A stretch of DNA of 61,055 nucleotides, taken from the NCBI GenBank assembly GCA_013375475.1, contig JABXKD010000011.1, positions 1 through 61,055 on the forward strand, read 5' to 3'. The position numbers and the translations under genes were made by a program. Under the pieces are notes generated by a model. It did not search any database. It had not been told where the DNA came from and was given only the letters and a program-made list of their open reading frames with translations. Position 1 is the stretch's first letter; the number at the start of each line of letters is the position of its first letter. The DNA is from Promethearchaeota archaeon. Lineage in GTDB: Archaea > Asgardarchaeota > Lokiarchaeia > Sigyniarchaeales > SOKP01. Of this stretch, positions 19,464-27,838 are shown one piece after another.

Positions 19464-19509
19464 CAAATAAAATACAAAAAAATAGAGAAGATTATCAAAA
19501 AGAAAAGTT

Positions 19510-21501
19510 TTATTTCAAACTTCTAGCAAAAGTTTGAGCGTCTCTCATTGCCACACCTATGTCTTGAGGTTTCTTACAATCCCCAATAAGTACAATTTCT
19601 GGAGCTGCGCCTTCAAACTGCTCCTTTAATCTTTTAGCGTTTGTGATCCTAGCTCCGCAATATATTAAGTTGTCTGCCTGAATGCTAACTTCTTTTTTAT
19701 TTTTATCTAAAAATTTCACAGTGTTATCGTTTACATCTAAAAGTTTTGCTTCTGTATATATGGGTATATTTCTTTCTGTTAATTCTTTAAAAATACCATA
19801 AGATCTTCCCGAGTCACCATCTCCCCGCAATATTTGAGCAGTTCCTAATTCTGGACCAACAAGCGCTTTCACATTATATCCTTGGCTATCTAAAGTAATA
19901 GCAGTTTCTGATCCTCCCCTCCAATATGTATCTAAACCCCATACTATTAAATTTTTACCTAGAGGTTTTGTTTTTAAAATTGCCTCATCTTGATTTATTA
20001 CATTAGCCTTGTCTTTCAAATTTACGGGAATGGTAGCATCTGAGCCAGTTGCTAGAACTAAAATATCTGGTTTTAAGCCATCAATTTGTTCTCTTGTTAA
20101 ATCTCGATTTAGATGTATAGGCACACCTAATTTATTTAATTGGTGTTCTAAATACTTAACTATATTCATGAAGTCTTCTTTTTTATATTCAGATGCAACA
20201 AGAGGGATCAGTCCTCCGATTTTGTTAGACTTCTCGTATATTTCTACTTCATGACCCCTTAATTTAGCTACCCTCCCCGCTTCCATTCCAGCTACACCGG
20301 CTCCTAATATTACTATTTTTTTAAGTTCTATCGAAGGTTTGAGTTCTTGATATTTAGCACCACTATAATCATCGTATATACAAACTCCGTTTCTGCATCC
20401 TTGTAAACAACCAATACAATATTTAATTTCGTCAATTCGTCCGCTAAAATACTTGTTAGGCGTCTCAGGATCACATAATAACTGCCGTCCCATGTATATA
20501 ATGTCAGCTTTGCCTTGCTGAATAAATTTGTCTGCCATTCTAGGATCAATAATTCTACCAACTCCTATGACAGGAATATTAACTACTTCTTTAATAGCTT
20601 CGGCAAAGTGAATATAACCCCCATGATCAACATAAGTTGGCACCTCAATACCGTCCGGAGAACGAATTATTATACCTTGAGTGATATCAAGACAATCTGC
20701 TCCGCCCTTCTCTAAAATTTGAGCGATTTCTATCCCATCTTTAATGTTATTTGCGTCATCTAAGAGTTCATCAGCAGAAAATCTCACAAAAATTGGAAAT
20801 TTTTCACCTACAGCTTTCCTCATTTTTCCAATTGTCTCGACCAAAAATCGACATCGATTTTCTACTGTTCCTCCATATTCATCAGACCTCCTATTATAAA
20901 ACCGCGATAAAAACGCTGAAAATAACATACCATGACCAGAATGTATATCAATGTAATCAAATCCCGCATCTTTTACTCTCACTGCCCCTTGAGCTAATTT
21001 CTCTTCAATTTCGGCAATTTCCTCAATATTCAACTCATGGATTCCAGAACCAAGCTTTTTTAGGCGATCCGCAAACCCAGGTACCATTGAACTCTGTGCT
21101 GAAGTTGCTTCTACGGGATCTAGAACTGAAGGACCGCTGGTTATCATCTGCATATTCATAAATCCACTAAACATCAGAGCTATTATTCCCCCATAACCCA
21201 TTTGCATTCCTATCTTAGCGTGATATTCGTGGATCTTGTCAGTAAGTTTTTTATATTTTCGGACCTCCTTTTCGGTTCCTATATGTGCCATACTAGCACT
21301 TATTACTAAGGGAGGGTCGGGATTCGTGTTTTCATAAGTAATTAATCCTGCTCCTCCACGAGCTTTATCTTCATATATGCGAAGCGAGCCACTAGTTGGA
21401 GCACCATTTCGATTAGATGAAAATGATAACATGGGTGGAAAACCTAACCTATTTTTAAATACAACATCTCTAATTGTGATTGGATCACTCAATTTTACCA
21501 T
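19510..21501 (-). CDS. FMN/FAD/4Fe-4S oxidoreductase, 2,4-dienoyl-CoA reductase (FadH/BaiCD-like)
   Basis: This 663-residue protein has an old-yellow-enzyme TIM barrel (residues 1-350; RFYNRRSDEYGGTVENRCRF is the family signature), a 4Fe-4S site (CIGCLQGCRNGVC) and a C-terminal FAD/NAD(P)H Rossmann region starting VILGAGVAGMEAGRVAKLRG. This matches bacterial FadH and the bile-acid BaiCD/BaiH enoate reductases. It would reduce an enoyl- or dienoyl-CoA or an enone with NAD(P)H. It sits downstream of the GlcD/CCG pair. A second enzyme of the same architecture is encoded at 27839. Confidence 0.92.
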   Translation of the reverse strand: MVKLSDPITIRDVVFKNRLGFPPMLSFSSNRNGAPTSGSLRIYEDKARGGAGLITYENTNPDPPLVISASMAHIGTEKEVRKYKKLTDKIHEYHAKIGMQMGYGGIIALMFSGFMNMQMITSGPSVLDPVEATSAQSSMVPGFADRLKKLGSGIHELNIEEIAEIEEKLAQGAVRVKDAGFDYIDIHSGHGMLFSAFLSRFYNRRSDEYGGTVENRCRFLVETIGKMRKAVGEKFPIFVRFSADELLDDANNIKDGIEIAQILEKGGADCLDITQGIIIRSPDGIEVPTYVDHGGYIHFAEAIKEVVNIPVIGVGRIIDPRMADKFIQQGKADIIYMGRQLLCDPETPNKYFSGRIDEIKYCIGCLQGCRNGVCIYDDYSGAKYQELKPSIELKKIVILGAGVAGMEAGRVAKLRGHEVEIYEKSNKIGGLIPLVASEYKKEDFMNIVKYLEHQLNKLGVPIHLNRDLTREQIDGLKPDILVLATGSDATIPVNLKDKANVINQDEAILKTKPLGKNLIVWGLDTYWRGGSETAITLDSQGYNVKALVGPELGTAQILRGDGDSGRSYGIFKELTERNIPIYTEAKLLDVNDNTVKFLDKNKKEVSIQADNLIYCGARITNAKRLKEQFEGAAPEIVLIGDCKKPQDIGVAMRDAQTFARSLK

Positions 21502-21558
21502 TCTTATTATCCCATTTTTCCTTTTTATTAAATTTTTATATATTTATTAAAAAAAAAA

Positions 21559-22764
21559 TTAATTTAAAGCTTGTTCTACTAACTCCATCAGATCTACCAT
21601 TTTTATATTGGAATTAAGTGCTTCTATTGCATCAGCTAAGTTTCTATAGCAGAAAGGGCAAATACTTACTAAGTTATCTGCGCCTGTTTCCTCAGCTTCC
21701 TTTATTCTACTCTTAGCAATTTCTAGAGCCAACTCAGAAAACCCTTTTTTTAGTCCTCCACCAGCTCCGCAACAGTTTGCACTTTGCTTAATTGTTTTCA
21801 TCTCAGTTATATTCGCAATTTTGTTCAATATCTCTCTCGGTTCTTCATAGAGACCCATATGTCGTCCTGTATGACATGGATCATGGTACGTCGTATTTAA
21901 TTCTAAATTTTTTAACTTTACATTGTTTTCCTTTACATATTGGTTTAAGAATTCAATCGTATGATAGACTGTAATTCCTAACTCTTTCATATAATCAGCA
22001 TAATCTTTCTTTAAAGTTCTATAACAACCTGCGCAACTTGTAATTATAGATTTCACTCCACTTTTCTTAAACATTTCATAATTCTTCGTTGCAACCGAAT
22101 TAAAGGCTTTAAGGTCTCCTGTTCTCTTTCCAACGCTTCCACAACACACTTCATGTTCTCCGAAAACAGAAAAGTCTATACCTAATTTATTTAGAATATT
22201 GGCTGTATTTAATGCTACCTTCTCAATATCTGGAGTTAAAGCAGCTGTACATCCTACAAAATAAAGAAAATCTGCTTGTTCGGTATTAGCATCTTTTACT
22301 TTGAAATCTAGCTTTTCTAACCATTTATTTTTAAGCTTGTTGTCTCTTTCATAAGGGTTTAAGAGCTCAACCATCGCTTTATTCATCGGAATATGTACTT
22401 CTAATCCATACCCTGCATCAACTAATTCAGCCCGCAAAGCTTCATAAAGAGCAACGTTATCCATATCGTAAGCACACGCTTCTGAGCATGCGTTGCATGT
22501 AGGGCACTGGAATATAACATCTGCCATGTCCTTGCTTAGTTTTAATTTTCCTTGCCAGAGCGATCGAATTATTTGCATTTTTCCCCTACTAAAAAAAGGT
22601 TCAAATCCCGATGTATGATCTCTTGCTACACATACGCCCCACTTTTGCGGATTCGCCGTGTAATCAGTTTGTTCTCTGCAATCACCGCACGAAATACACT
22701 GCAATACGCTTGGACCAATATTAGCTAAGCGTTTAAATTTTTCTTCCGGTTTGTTTTCAGTCAT
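21559..22764 (-). CDS. CCG-domain FeS protein (GlpC/HdrD-like)
   Basis: This 401-residue protein has an N-terminal ferredoxin-like region (CISCGDC, then CPTCNACSEACAYD) and two CCG domains (CCGSVGKRTG with CAGCYRTLK; DPCHTGRHMG with CCGAGGGLKKG and CPFCYRN). Such proteins bind 4Fe-4S clusters and accept electrons from flavin dehydrogenases, as GlpC and LldE/GlcF do. Nine bases separate it from the upstream FAD oxidase gene, so the two form a two-subunit dehydrogenase. No membrane helix is seen, so the final acceptor must be soluble or on another subunit. Confidence 0.9.
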   Translation of the reverse strand: MTENKPEEKFKRLANIGPSVLQCISCGDCREQTDYTANPQKWGVCVARDHTSGFEPFFSRGKMQIIRSLWQGKLKLSKDMADVIFQCPTCNACSEACAYDMDNVALYEALRAELVDAGYGLEVHIPMNKAMVELLNPYERDNKLKNKWLEKLDFKVKDANTEQADFLYFVGCTAALTPDIEKVALNTANILNKLGIDFSVFGEHEVCCGSVGKRTGDLKAFNSVATKNYEMFKKSGVKSIITSCAGCYRTLKKDYADYMKELGITVYHTIEFLNQYVKENNVKLKNLELNTTYHDPCHTGRHMGLYEEPREILNKIANITEMKTIKQSANCCGAGGGLKKGFSELALEIAKSRIKEAEETGADNLVSICPFCYRNLADAIEALNSNIKMVDLMELVEQALN

Positions 22765-22773
22765 TTTTCTTAC

Positions 22774-24318
22774 CTACTCCTCATCTTTTACTATGTATTT
22801 AGCCATATCGTCTTCATAGCTATACATGTGAAATTTATTTGGACTCAATAGAAAGTTTGGATCCACTGCTTTTTTCATGTCTTTAAAAAATTGCCTATAT
22901 TCCGGTGTAAATGCGTCTGCTTCCACAATTGACTGTGAAATCGATTCACCAAGCCAGTAATGAACTGCGCCATAACGGACCTGATATCTGGTTTTCTTAT
23001 GCCACATTTTCATGTTCTGTTCTCGCATTTCATCCACATTATTCCCCGTAAAACCTCCTAATACTACAAAGTTCCCATTAGGTAGAAAATATTGCATTGC
23101 AGCGAATGTTCCGGGAGGTAACGCATTTCCTTCGGGAAAATGATCTTTATTCTGTATATCAAAGTCAAGGATCTTTTTATGTATATTCCCCATGTGTGAA
23201 ATGGGTATTTTATGGCATGTAACCATTGTGATATTTGCGGGTGTAGCGGATATTGATGCTTGGAAAAAATGAAATTGACTTTTTAGATCATATTTCCATG
23301 CTGATCCTTCCGCAGCTGCTGGTGGTTTAGGAAGGGGGGTCGTAATGTTATCTTTTGTCATAATCTTCTCGAGATGTTCGAGATGAACATCCAAAATCCG
23401 TTGATCTGTTGCTTCTAAGGTCGTCTGGATTAATGGTCCTTTTATCCTTATTTTTTTACCCTCTGGTGTTCTTAAATCACCTGCGGTCATTTGTACGAGT
23501 ATTTGAGGTAAAACCATTAAATCGCGTAATCCATCTCCAATATCGTTCCTAATGCTATGTGCTATTTTAAATATGTTATTATAATCACCATTTTTAAGAA
23601 GATAACTTCTGCTTGCTTTAAATGGAGGATCTGGCCATATTCTTAGGTAAGCTTTGGTTTTAATTCCCATCGTACCAACGTCGCCCATAAAAAGCCCAGT
23701 AAAATCAGGAGATAAACCATATCGGCAAAAGGGTTTAGCATATTTACTTGCTGCGGCTCCAGTTTTAATGATGGTTCCTTGAGGATTAGGTAAAACTACC
23801 TCAACACCTAAGCAGATATCAGGAACTAAACCATATTTAGTTGATCCTCCTCCTGCAGTGCTATTTGAAAGACCTCCTCCAATCGTTGCGGCATATCCAC
23901 TTCCTGGACCAATGGTGCCTGTTGTATAACCCATAGGATGAAGTTGTGATACCAAATCCCCCCAAGTAATACCACACTCAACTATTATATAATAATCATC
24001 CGTATTTACTTCCAAAATTTTGTTCATCCGTGTAAGATCTAAAAGAATTCCTCCTTCAGTGACAGATCCTCCAACGAGATCAGCGCCACCACCTCTTGGA
24101 ACTATAGGAATCTTATATTTATTGGCAATCTTCACTATGTCCGAAACTTCTTCTGTAGTTTCTGGTCTTACAATTATATCAGCCCATCTATCTGGAAAAG
24201 CGGGGTCCACATTTCTTGAATATGCTGCCTTCATAAAATCCTTATCAGTTATATAATCAGATCCAAGGACAGCCTCAATTTCTTTATAAGCCTCTTTAAC
24301 TTTTGACATTTTAATCAT
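22774..24318 (-). CDS. FAD-linked oxidase, GlcD/VAO family
   Basis: This 514-residue flavoprotein has the PCMH-type FAD-binding region (VPRGGGADLVGGSVTEGG, then GYTTGTIGPGSGYAATIGGG) and a C-terminal cap ending DPNFLLSPNKF. The family includes glycolate and D-lactate dehydrogenases, alkyl-dihydroxyacetone phosphate synthase and 4-cresol dehydrogenase. With the CCG protein 9 bases downstream it would oxidise a 2-hydroxy acid or a similar alcohol. The gene is divergent from the ThDP-dependent lyase at 24481, which may use a related 2-hydroxyacyl or 2-oxo substrate. Confidence 0.9.
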   Translation of the reverse strand: MIKMSKVKEAYKEIEAVLGSDYITDKDFMKAAYSRNVDPAFPDRWADIIVRPETTEEVSDIVKIANKYKIPIVPRGGGADLVGGSVTEGGILLDLTRMNKILEVNTDDYYIIVECGITWGDLVSQLHPMGYTTGTIGPGSGYAATIGGGLSNSTAGGGSTKYGLVPDICLGVEVVLPNPQGTIIKTGAAASKYAKPFCRYGLSPDFTGLFMGDVGTMGIKTKAYLRIWPDPPFKASRSYLLKNGDYNNIFKIAHSIRNDIGDGLRDLMVLPQILVQMTAGDLRTPEGKKIRIKGPLIQTTLEATDQRILDVHLEHLEKIMTKDNITTPLPKPPAAAEGSAWKYDLKSQFHFFQASISATPANITMVTCHKIPISHMGNIHKKILDFDIQNKDHFPEGNALPPGTFAAMQYFLPNGNFVVLGGFTGNNVDEMREQNMKMWHKKTRYQVRYGAVHYWLGESISQSIVEADAFTPEYRQFFKDMKKAVDPNFLLSPNKFHMYSYEDDMAKYIVKDEE

Positions 24319-24480
24319 GGTTTTTTTATTTTATATTGATATACTATGTCTATTAAATTTATAAAAGTTTTTTAATCCTTTTCTTATAGTGCAATTATAT
24401 TCTACATATGATAATTTTTTAAATTTGATTCGAGCAATTTCTAAAAGTTTGTGCATAATTTATCGAATGAAGTGAAAACT

Positions 24481-26199
24481 ATGTCAGAGACTAGAATGAT
24501 ACATGGAGGAGATGTCTTAATTAAATGTCTCCTCAAAGAAAATGTAAAGTATATGTTTGGAATTGTCGGTGGTCAATTCCTCCCGATGTTCGATGCAGTT
24601 TATAAATGGGGTAGAGAACAAGGAATAAACACGGTTATGTTTCGTCACGAACAAGTTGCAGCCCACGCAGCAGATGCGTATGCAAGGGTAACTAATGCAC
24701 CAGGAGTTTGTTTTGGAACCGTTGGTCCAAGAGCATTACATCTCGTACCAGGAGTAGGGGCAGCGTGGAGTGATAACATTCCAGTGATCGCAATAGTGCC
24801 ACAAGTAAGTAGTACGCAAGAGGATTCTTTTGTTCTTCAAGGCAATTTAGACCAAATTACTATGTTCAAACCAATCACTAAGTACCAGAAAACTGTTAGA
24901 AAAATAGAGGAAATTCCAAACGCAGTACAAAAAATTTTTCGGGAGGTTATGGGAGGGCGTCCACGACCAGTACTTTTGGAAATTTTTGTAGATGCTTTTT
25001 TTGAAAAAATCGAAGAGAATAAACTACCTATTATTGCGTCAGATCAATATAGAGCTATAGCAAAACCTACTGTTGATCAAGAATCAATAAAAAAATCGGT
25101 AGATCTCCTATTATCAGCCGAAAAACCTTTAATAGTTTCCGGTGGGGGAGTTCTAAGAGCTGAAGCATGGAGCGAATTACAAGAACTAGCAGAATACCTA
25201 CAAATTCCCGTAATGACAAGCATTACTGGAGTAGGATCTATCTCAAATCAATCGCATTGTTTTCTTGGGACATCAATAGGAAGCGCAACATATCAAGCAA
25301 CAACGAGTGCAGATGTAATTTTAGCGCTTGGCACTAAATTTTCGTTTACGTTGGCACTAGGAAAAGCTCCAGTTTGGAAAGACTCTCAAAAATTAATTCA
25401 TGTTGATATCGATCCCTCTATAATTGGAAGGTCAAAACCGATAACGCTCGGAATCGTCGCGGATTGCAAGCAATTTTTATTGCAACTACTTGAAGAGGTC
25501 AAGAAAACTAAAAAAGTTGAAAAAAGAGAGTGGTTAGAAAATCTCGTTATTGAAAAACAGAAAAAACTATCAATTTTCACGAAAAAAGCTTCTAAAGATA
25601 CAATACCTATCGTTCCCCAAAGGTTGGTTAAAGAAGTATATGAATTTATAGATGAGGATGCTATTCTGATTAACGATGGTGGAGACATTACATACTTCGC
25701 AACAGAAGCAATAAATATGTATAACGAACGAAAACCCTTATCTACTCTTCAAGCTATTGGTATGGGGCATCTTGGAACGTCTATAGGATACGGAATTGGA
25801 GCAAAGTTAGGTAAACCGAATAAGCAAGTCATTTCAATCTCCGGAGATGGAAGTTTTATGATAAACATCCAAGATTTAGAAACAGCTGTAAGATTAGGGT
25901 TAAAGAATCTAATATTCGTCGTAGCAAATAATGGATGTTGGGGTAATATAAAAAGTGGTCAGAAATTAGCTTTCAAAGAACGTTATATTGATGTGGACTT
26001 ACCTGACTGTGATTATGCAAAAATAGCGGAAAGTTTTGGATGCTACGGCGAAGAGGTTACTGATCCTAATGAAATCAATCCCGCATTGAAAATTGCAAAG
26101 AATTCGGGCAAACCTGCTGTTATTGATGTAAAAACTAAGTTTGAAATCCCTGATTTGGTAAAACTTGAATGGGCAGGCGCAAAGGATTTTACAGAGTAG
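24481..26199 (+). CDS. ThDP-dependent enzyme, 2-hydroxyacyl-CoA lyase / acetolactate synthase superfamily
   Basis: This protein of about 572 residues has the catalytic Glu in FRHEQVAAHAADAYARV and the ThDP motif GDGSFMINIQDLETAVRLGLKNLIFVVANN. The middle Rossmann domain (PLIVSGGGVLRAEA) is intact. VGPRALHLVPGVGAAWSDNIPVIAI resembles 2-hydroxyacyl-CoA lyase and oxalyl-CoA decarboxylase more than anabolic acetolactate synthase, and no regulatory subunit gene is nearby. It would cleave or decarboxylate a 2-hydroxyacyl-CoA or 2-oxo acid. I use the ATG at 24481; a GTG ten codons upstream is open. Confidence 0.85.
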   Translation: MSETRMIHGGDVLIKCLLKENVKYMFGIVGGQFLPMFDAVYKWGREQGINTVMFRHEQVAAHAADAYARVTNAPGVCFGTVGPRALHLVPGVGAAWSDNIPVIAIVPQVSSTQEDSFVLQGNLDQITMFKPITKYQKTVRKIEEIPNAVQKIFREVMGGRPRPVLLEIFVDAFFEKIEENKLPIIASDQYRAIAKPTVDQESIKKSVDLLLSAEKPLIVSGGGVLRAEAWSELQELAEYLQIPVMTSITGVGSISNQSHCFLGTSIGSATYQATTSADVILALGTKFSFTLALGKAPVWKDSQKLIHVDIDPSIIGRSKPITLGIVADCKQFLLQLLEEVKKTKKVEKREWLENLVIEKQKKLSIFTKKASKDTIPIVPQRLVKEVYEFIDEDAILINDGGDITYFATEAINMYNERKPLSTLQAIGMGHLGTSIGYGIGAKLGKPNKQVISISGDGSFMINIQDLETAVRLGLKNLIFVVANNGCWGNIKSGQKLAFKERYIDVDLPDCDYAKIAESFGCYGEEVTDPNEINPALKIAKNSGKPAVIDVKTKFEIPDLVKLEWAGAKDFTE

Positions 26200-26254
26200 A
26201 CTCAGATTTATTATTCAATATGTGTTTAATTACTCATAAAAATTTTTAATAACC

Positions 26255-27757
26255 ATGACGAGAAAAGTTGAAATACAAGGGTTTTGTCAACCTAGATTTA
26301 AAGCCGTGAAAGATGTTTTTTCAAGAAACTTTGAAGAAGGGATGGAACTTGGAGCGAGCTTTGCCGTTATGATTAACGGTGAGTATGTAATAGATATCTG
26401 GGGAGGCTACAAAGATATGAACAAAACCCAACCTTGGGAAAAAGATACCATCTGTAATGTGTATAGCACAACTAAAGTTCCGACAGTACTATGTACCATG
26501 ATGTGCGTAGATCGAGGTCTCTTAGATTTAGACGAAAAAGTAGCGAAATACTGGCCGGAGTTTGCACAAAATGGTAAAGAAAATATTATAGTACGACAAC
26601 TTTTAAGTCATACCTCTGGTTTAGCAGGAATAGAAAAACCAATCCCTTCGAGCGTTTGGTATGATTGGGATAAAATAATTAGCCTTTTAGCGGCTCAGAA
26701 GCCATGGTGGGAACCAGGTAATAAATCGGGTTATCATTCTGCTACCCAAGGATATTTGTTAGGAGAATTGGTTAGAAGAGTTACTGGAAAGACTCTTGGA
26801 ACATTTTTTAAGGAAGAAGTAGCAGATCGCCTCAAAATCGATTTTCACATCGGATTGGCAGAAGAACACGTTCCGCGTGTTACTAAATTAATCTCTGATG
26901 GTCCTATTATAAATGATTTGTTCCTTCTTATGAAAAGAGTTTTTGAGATTGGAAATAATTCAGAAGTCGTTAAAAATGAAATTACTACTTTAAACAAAAA
27001 TGTAATGCTTGATTTTGGAAATAAAGATCAATTTTCTGTTATAATTTCAAATGGTATAATCAAGTTTAAAAGGGGGAAAATTAAATATCCCGATTGTAGC
27101 TTTATTACTTCAAAGGATCGAGCCAGGACAATGAATTGGATATTTTCCAAAGTAAATGATGAACCAGAATATATCTCTAAATATTTGAAAATGAAAGGTA
27201 AACCTGAAGATTTGAACCAAATTAAGGTGCTTTTTGAATTAATTGCTTTAGAAGCGCGGAAATTACGATCCGTAGGAATTAAAATGGGTTTGAATGGGAG
27301 GATACGAGACTATTCTGGGGATCGTGCATGGCAAGCAGCAGAAATGCCCGCTTCTAACGGTCATGGTAATGCGAGATCTGTAGCAAAAATAGCGTCTATA
27401 ATTGCGTGTGAAGGAGAACTTGATGGTATAAGAATTATATCTCAAGAAACGTTAGAAAAAATCCTTGAAGAACAGATTTTCGGTAGGGATCTTGTATTGG
27501 CTTATACTATTCGATGGGGTTTAGGGGTGGGCTTACCATTCAAAGAACGTCCACGCCCGAATCCCAGGACATGTTTTTGGGGAGGGATGGGTGGATCAGC
27601 TATACAAATGGATTTAGATGCACACATTGGGATAGGTTATGTCATGAATCAGATGAGGACTCAAACTTTACAAGAAACAAAAGATAATAAATATCATTCT
27701 GATACAAGAGGTAATAGACTAATTACTGCTGTTTTAGAATCATTAGATTTAATCTAA
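26255..27757 (+). CDS. Beta-lactamase-fold serine hydrolase with SCP2-like domain insertion
   Basis: This 500-residue class-C-beta-lactamase/esterase-family protein has the SxxK motif at S71-TT-K74, a YxS site (SGYHSATQG) in place of YxN, and the ending FWGGMGGSAIQMD. Between two standard parts of the fold (residues 215 to about 345) lies an extra segment that reads like an SCP2 sterol-carrier domain: a NVMLDFGN strand, VIISNGIIKFKRG, DCSFITSKDRA and LKMKGKPEDL. SCP2 domains bind lipids and acyl-CoA. The enzyme may hydrolyse a lipid-like ester or thioester. No signal peptide is seen. It follows the ThDP enzyme on the same strand. Confidence 0.85.
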   Translation: MTRKVEIQGFCQPRFKAVKDVFSRNFEEGMELGASFAVMINGEYVIDIWGGYKDMNKTQPWEKDTICNVYSTTKVPTVLCTMMCVDRGLLDLDEKVAKYWPEFAQNGKENIIVRQLLSHTSGLAGIEKPIPSSVWYDWDKIISLLAAQKPWWEPGNKSGYHSATQGYLLGELVRRVTGKTLGTFFKEEVADRLKIDFHIGLAEEHVPRVTKLISDGPIINDLFLLMKRVFEIGNNSEVVKNEITTLNKNVMLDFGNKDQFSVIISNGIIKFKRGKIKYPDCSFITSKDRARTMNWIFSKVNDEPEYISKYLKMKGKPEDLNQIKVLFELIALEARKLRSVGIKMGLNGRIRDYSGDRAWQAAEMPASNGHGNARSVAKIASIIACEGELDGIRIISQETLEKILEEQIFGRDLVLAYTIRWGLGVGLPFKERPRPNPRTCFWGGMGGSAIQMDLDAHIGIGYVMNQMRTQTLQETKDNKYHSDTRGNRLITAVLESLDLI

Positions 27758-27838
27758 ATTATTCCTCATCTAAAGAAAAATCTTTATACTAAATGAAATA
27801 ACTTATTTTAATAATATATAAAAAAGAGTGAATAGATT

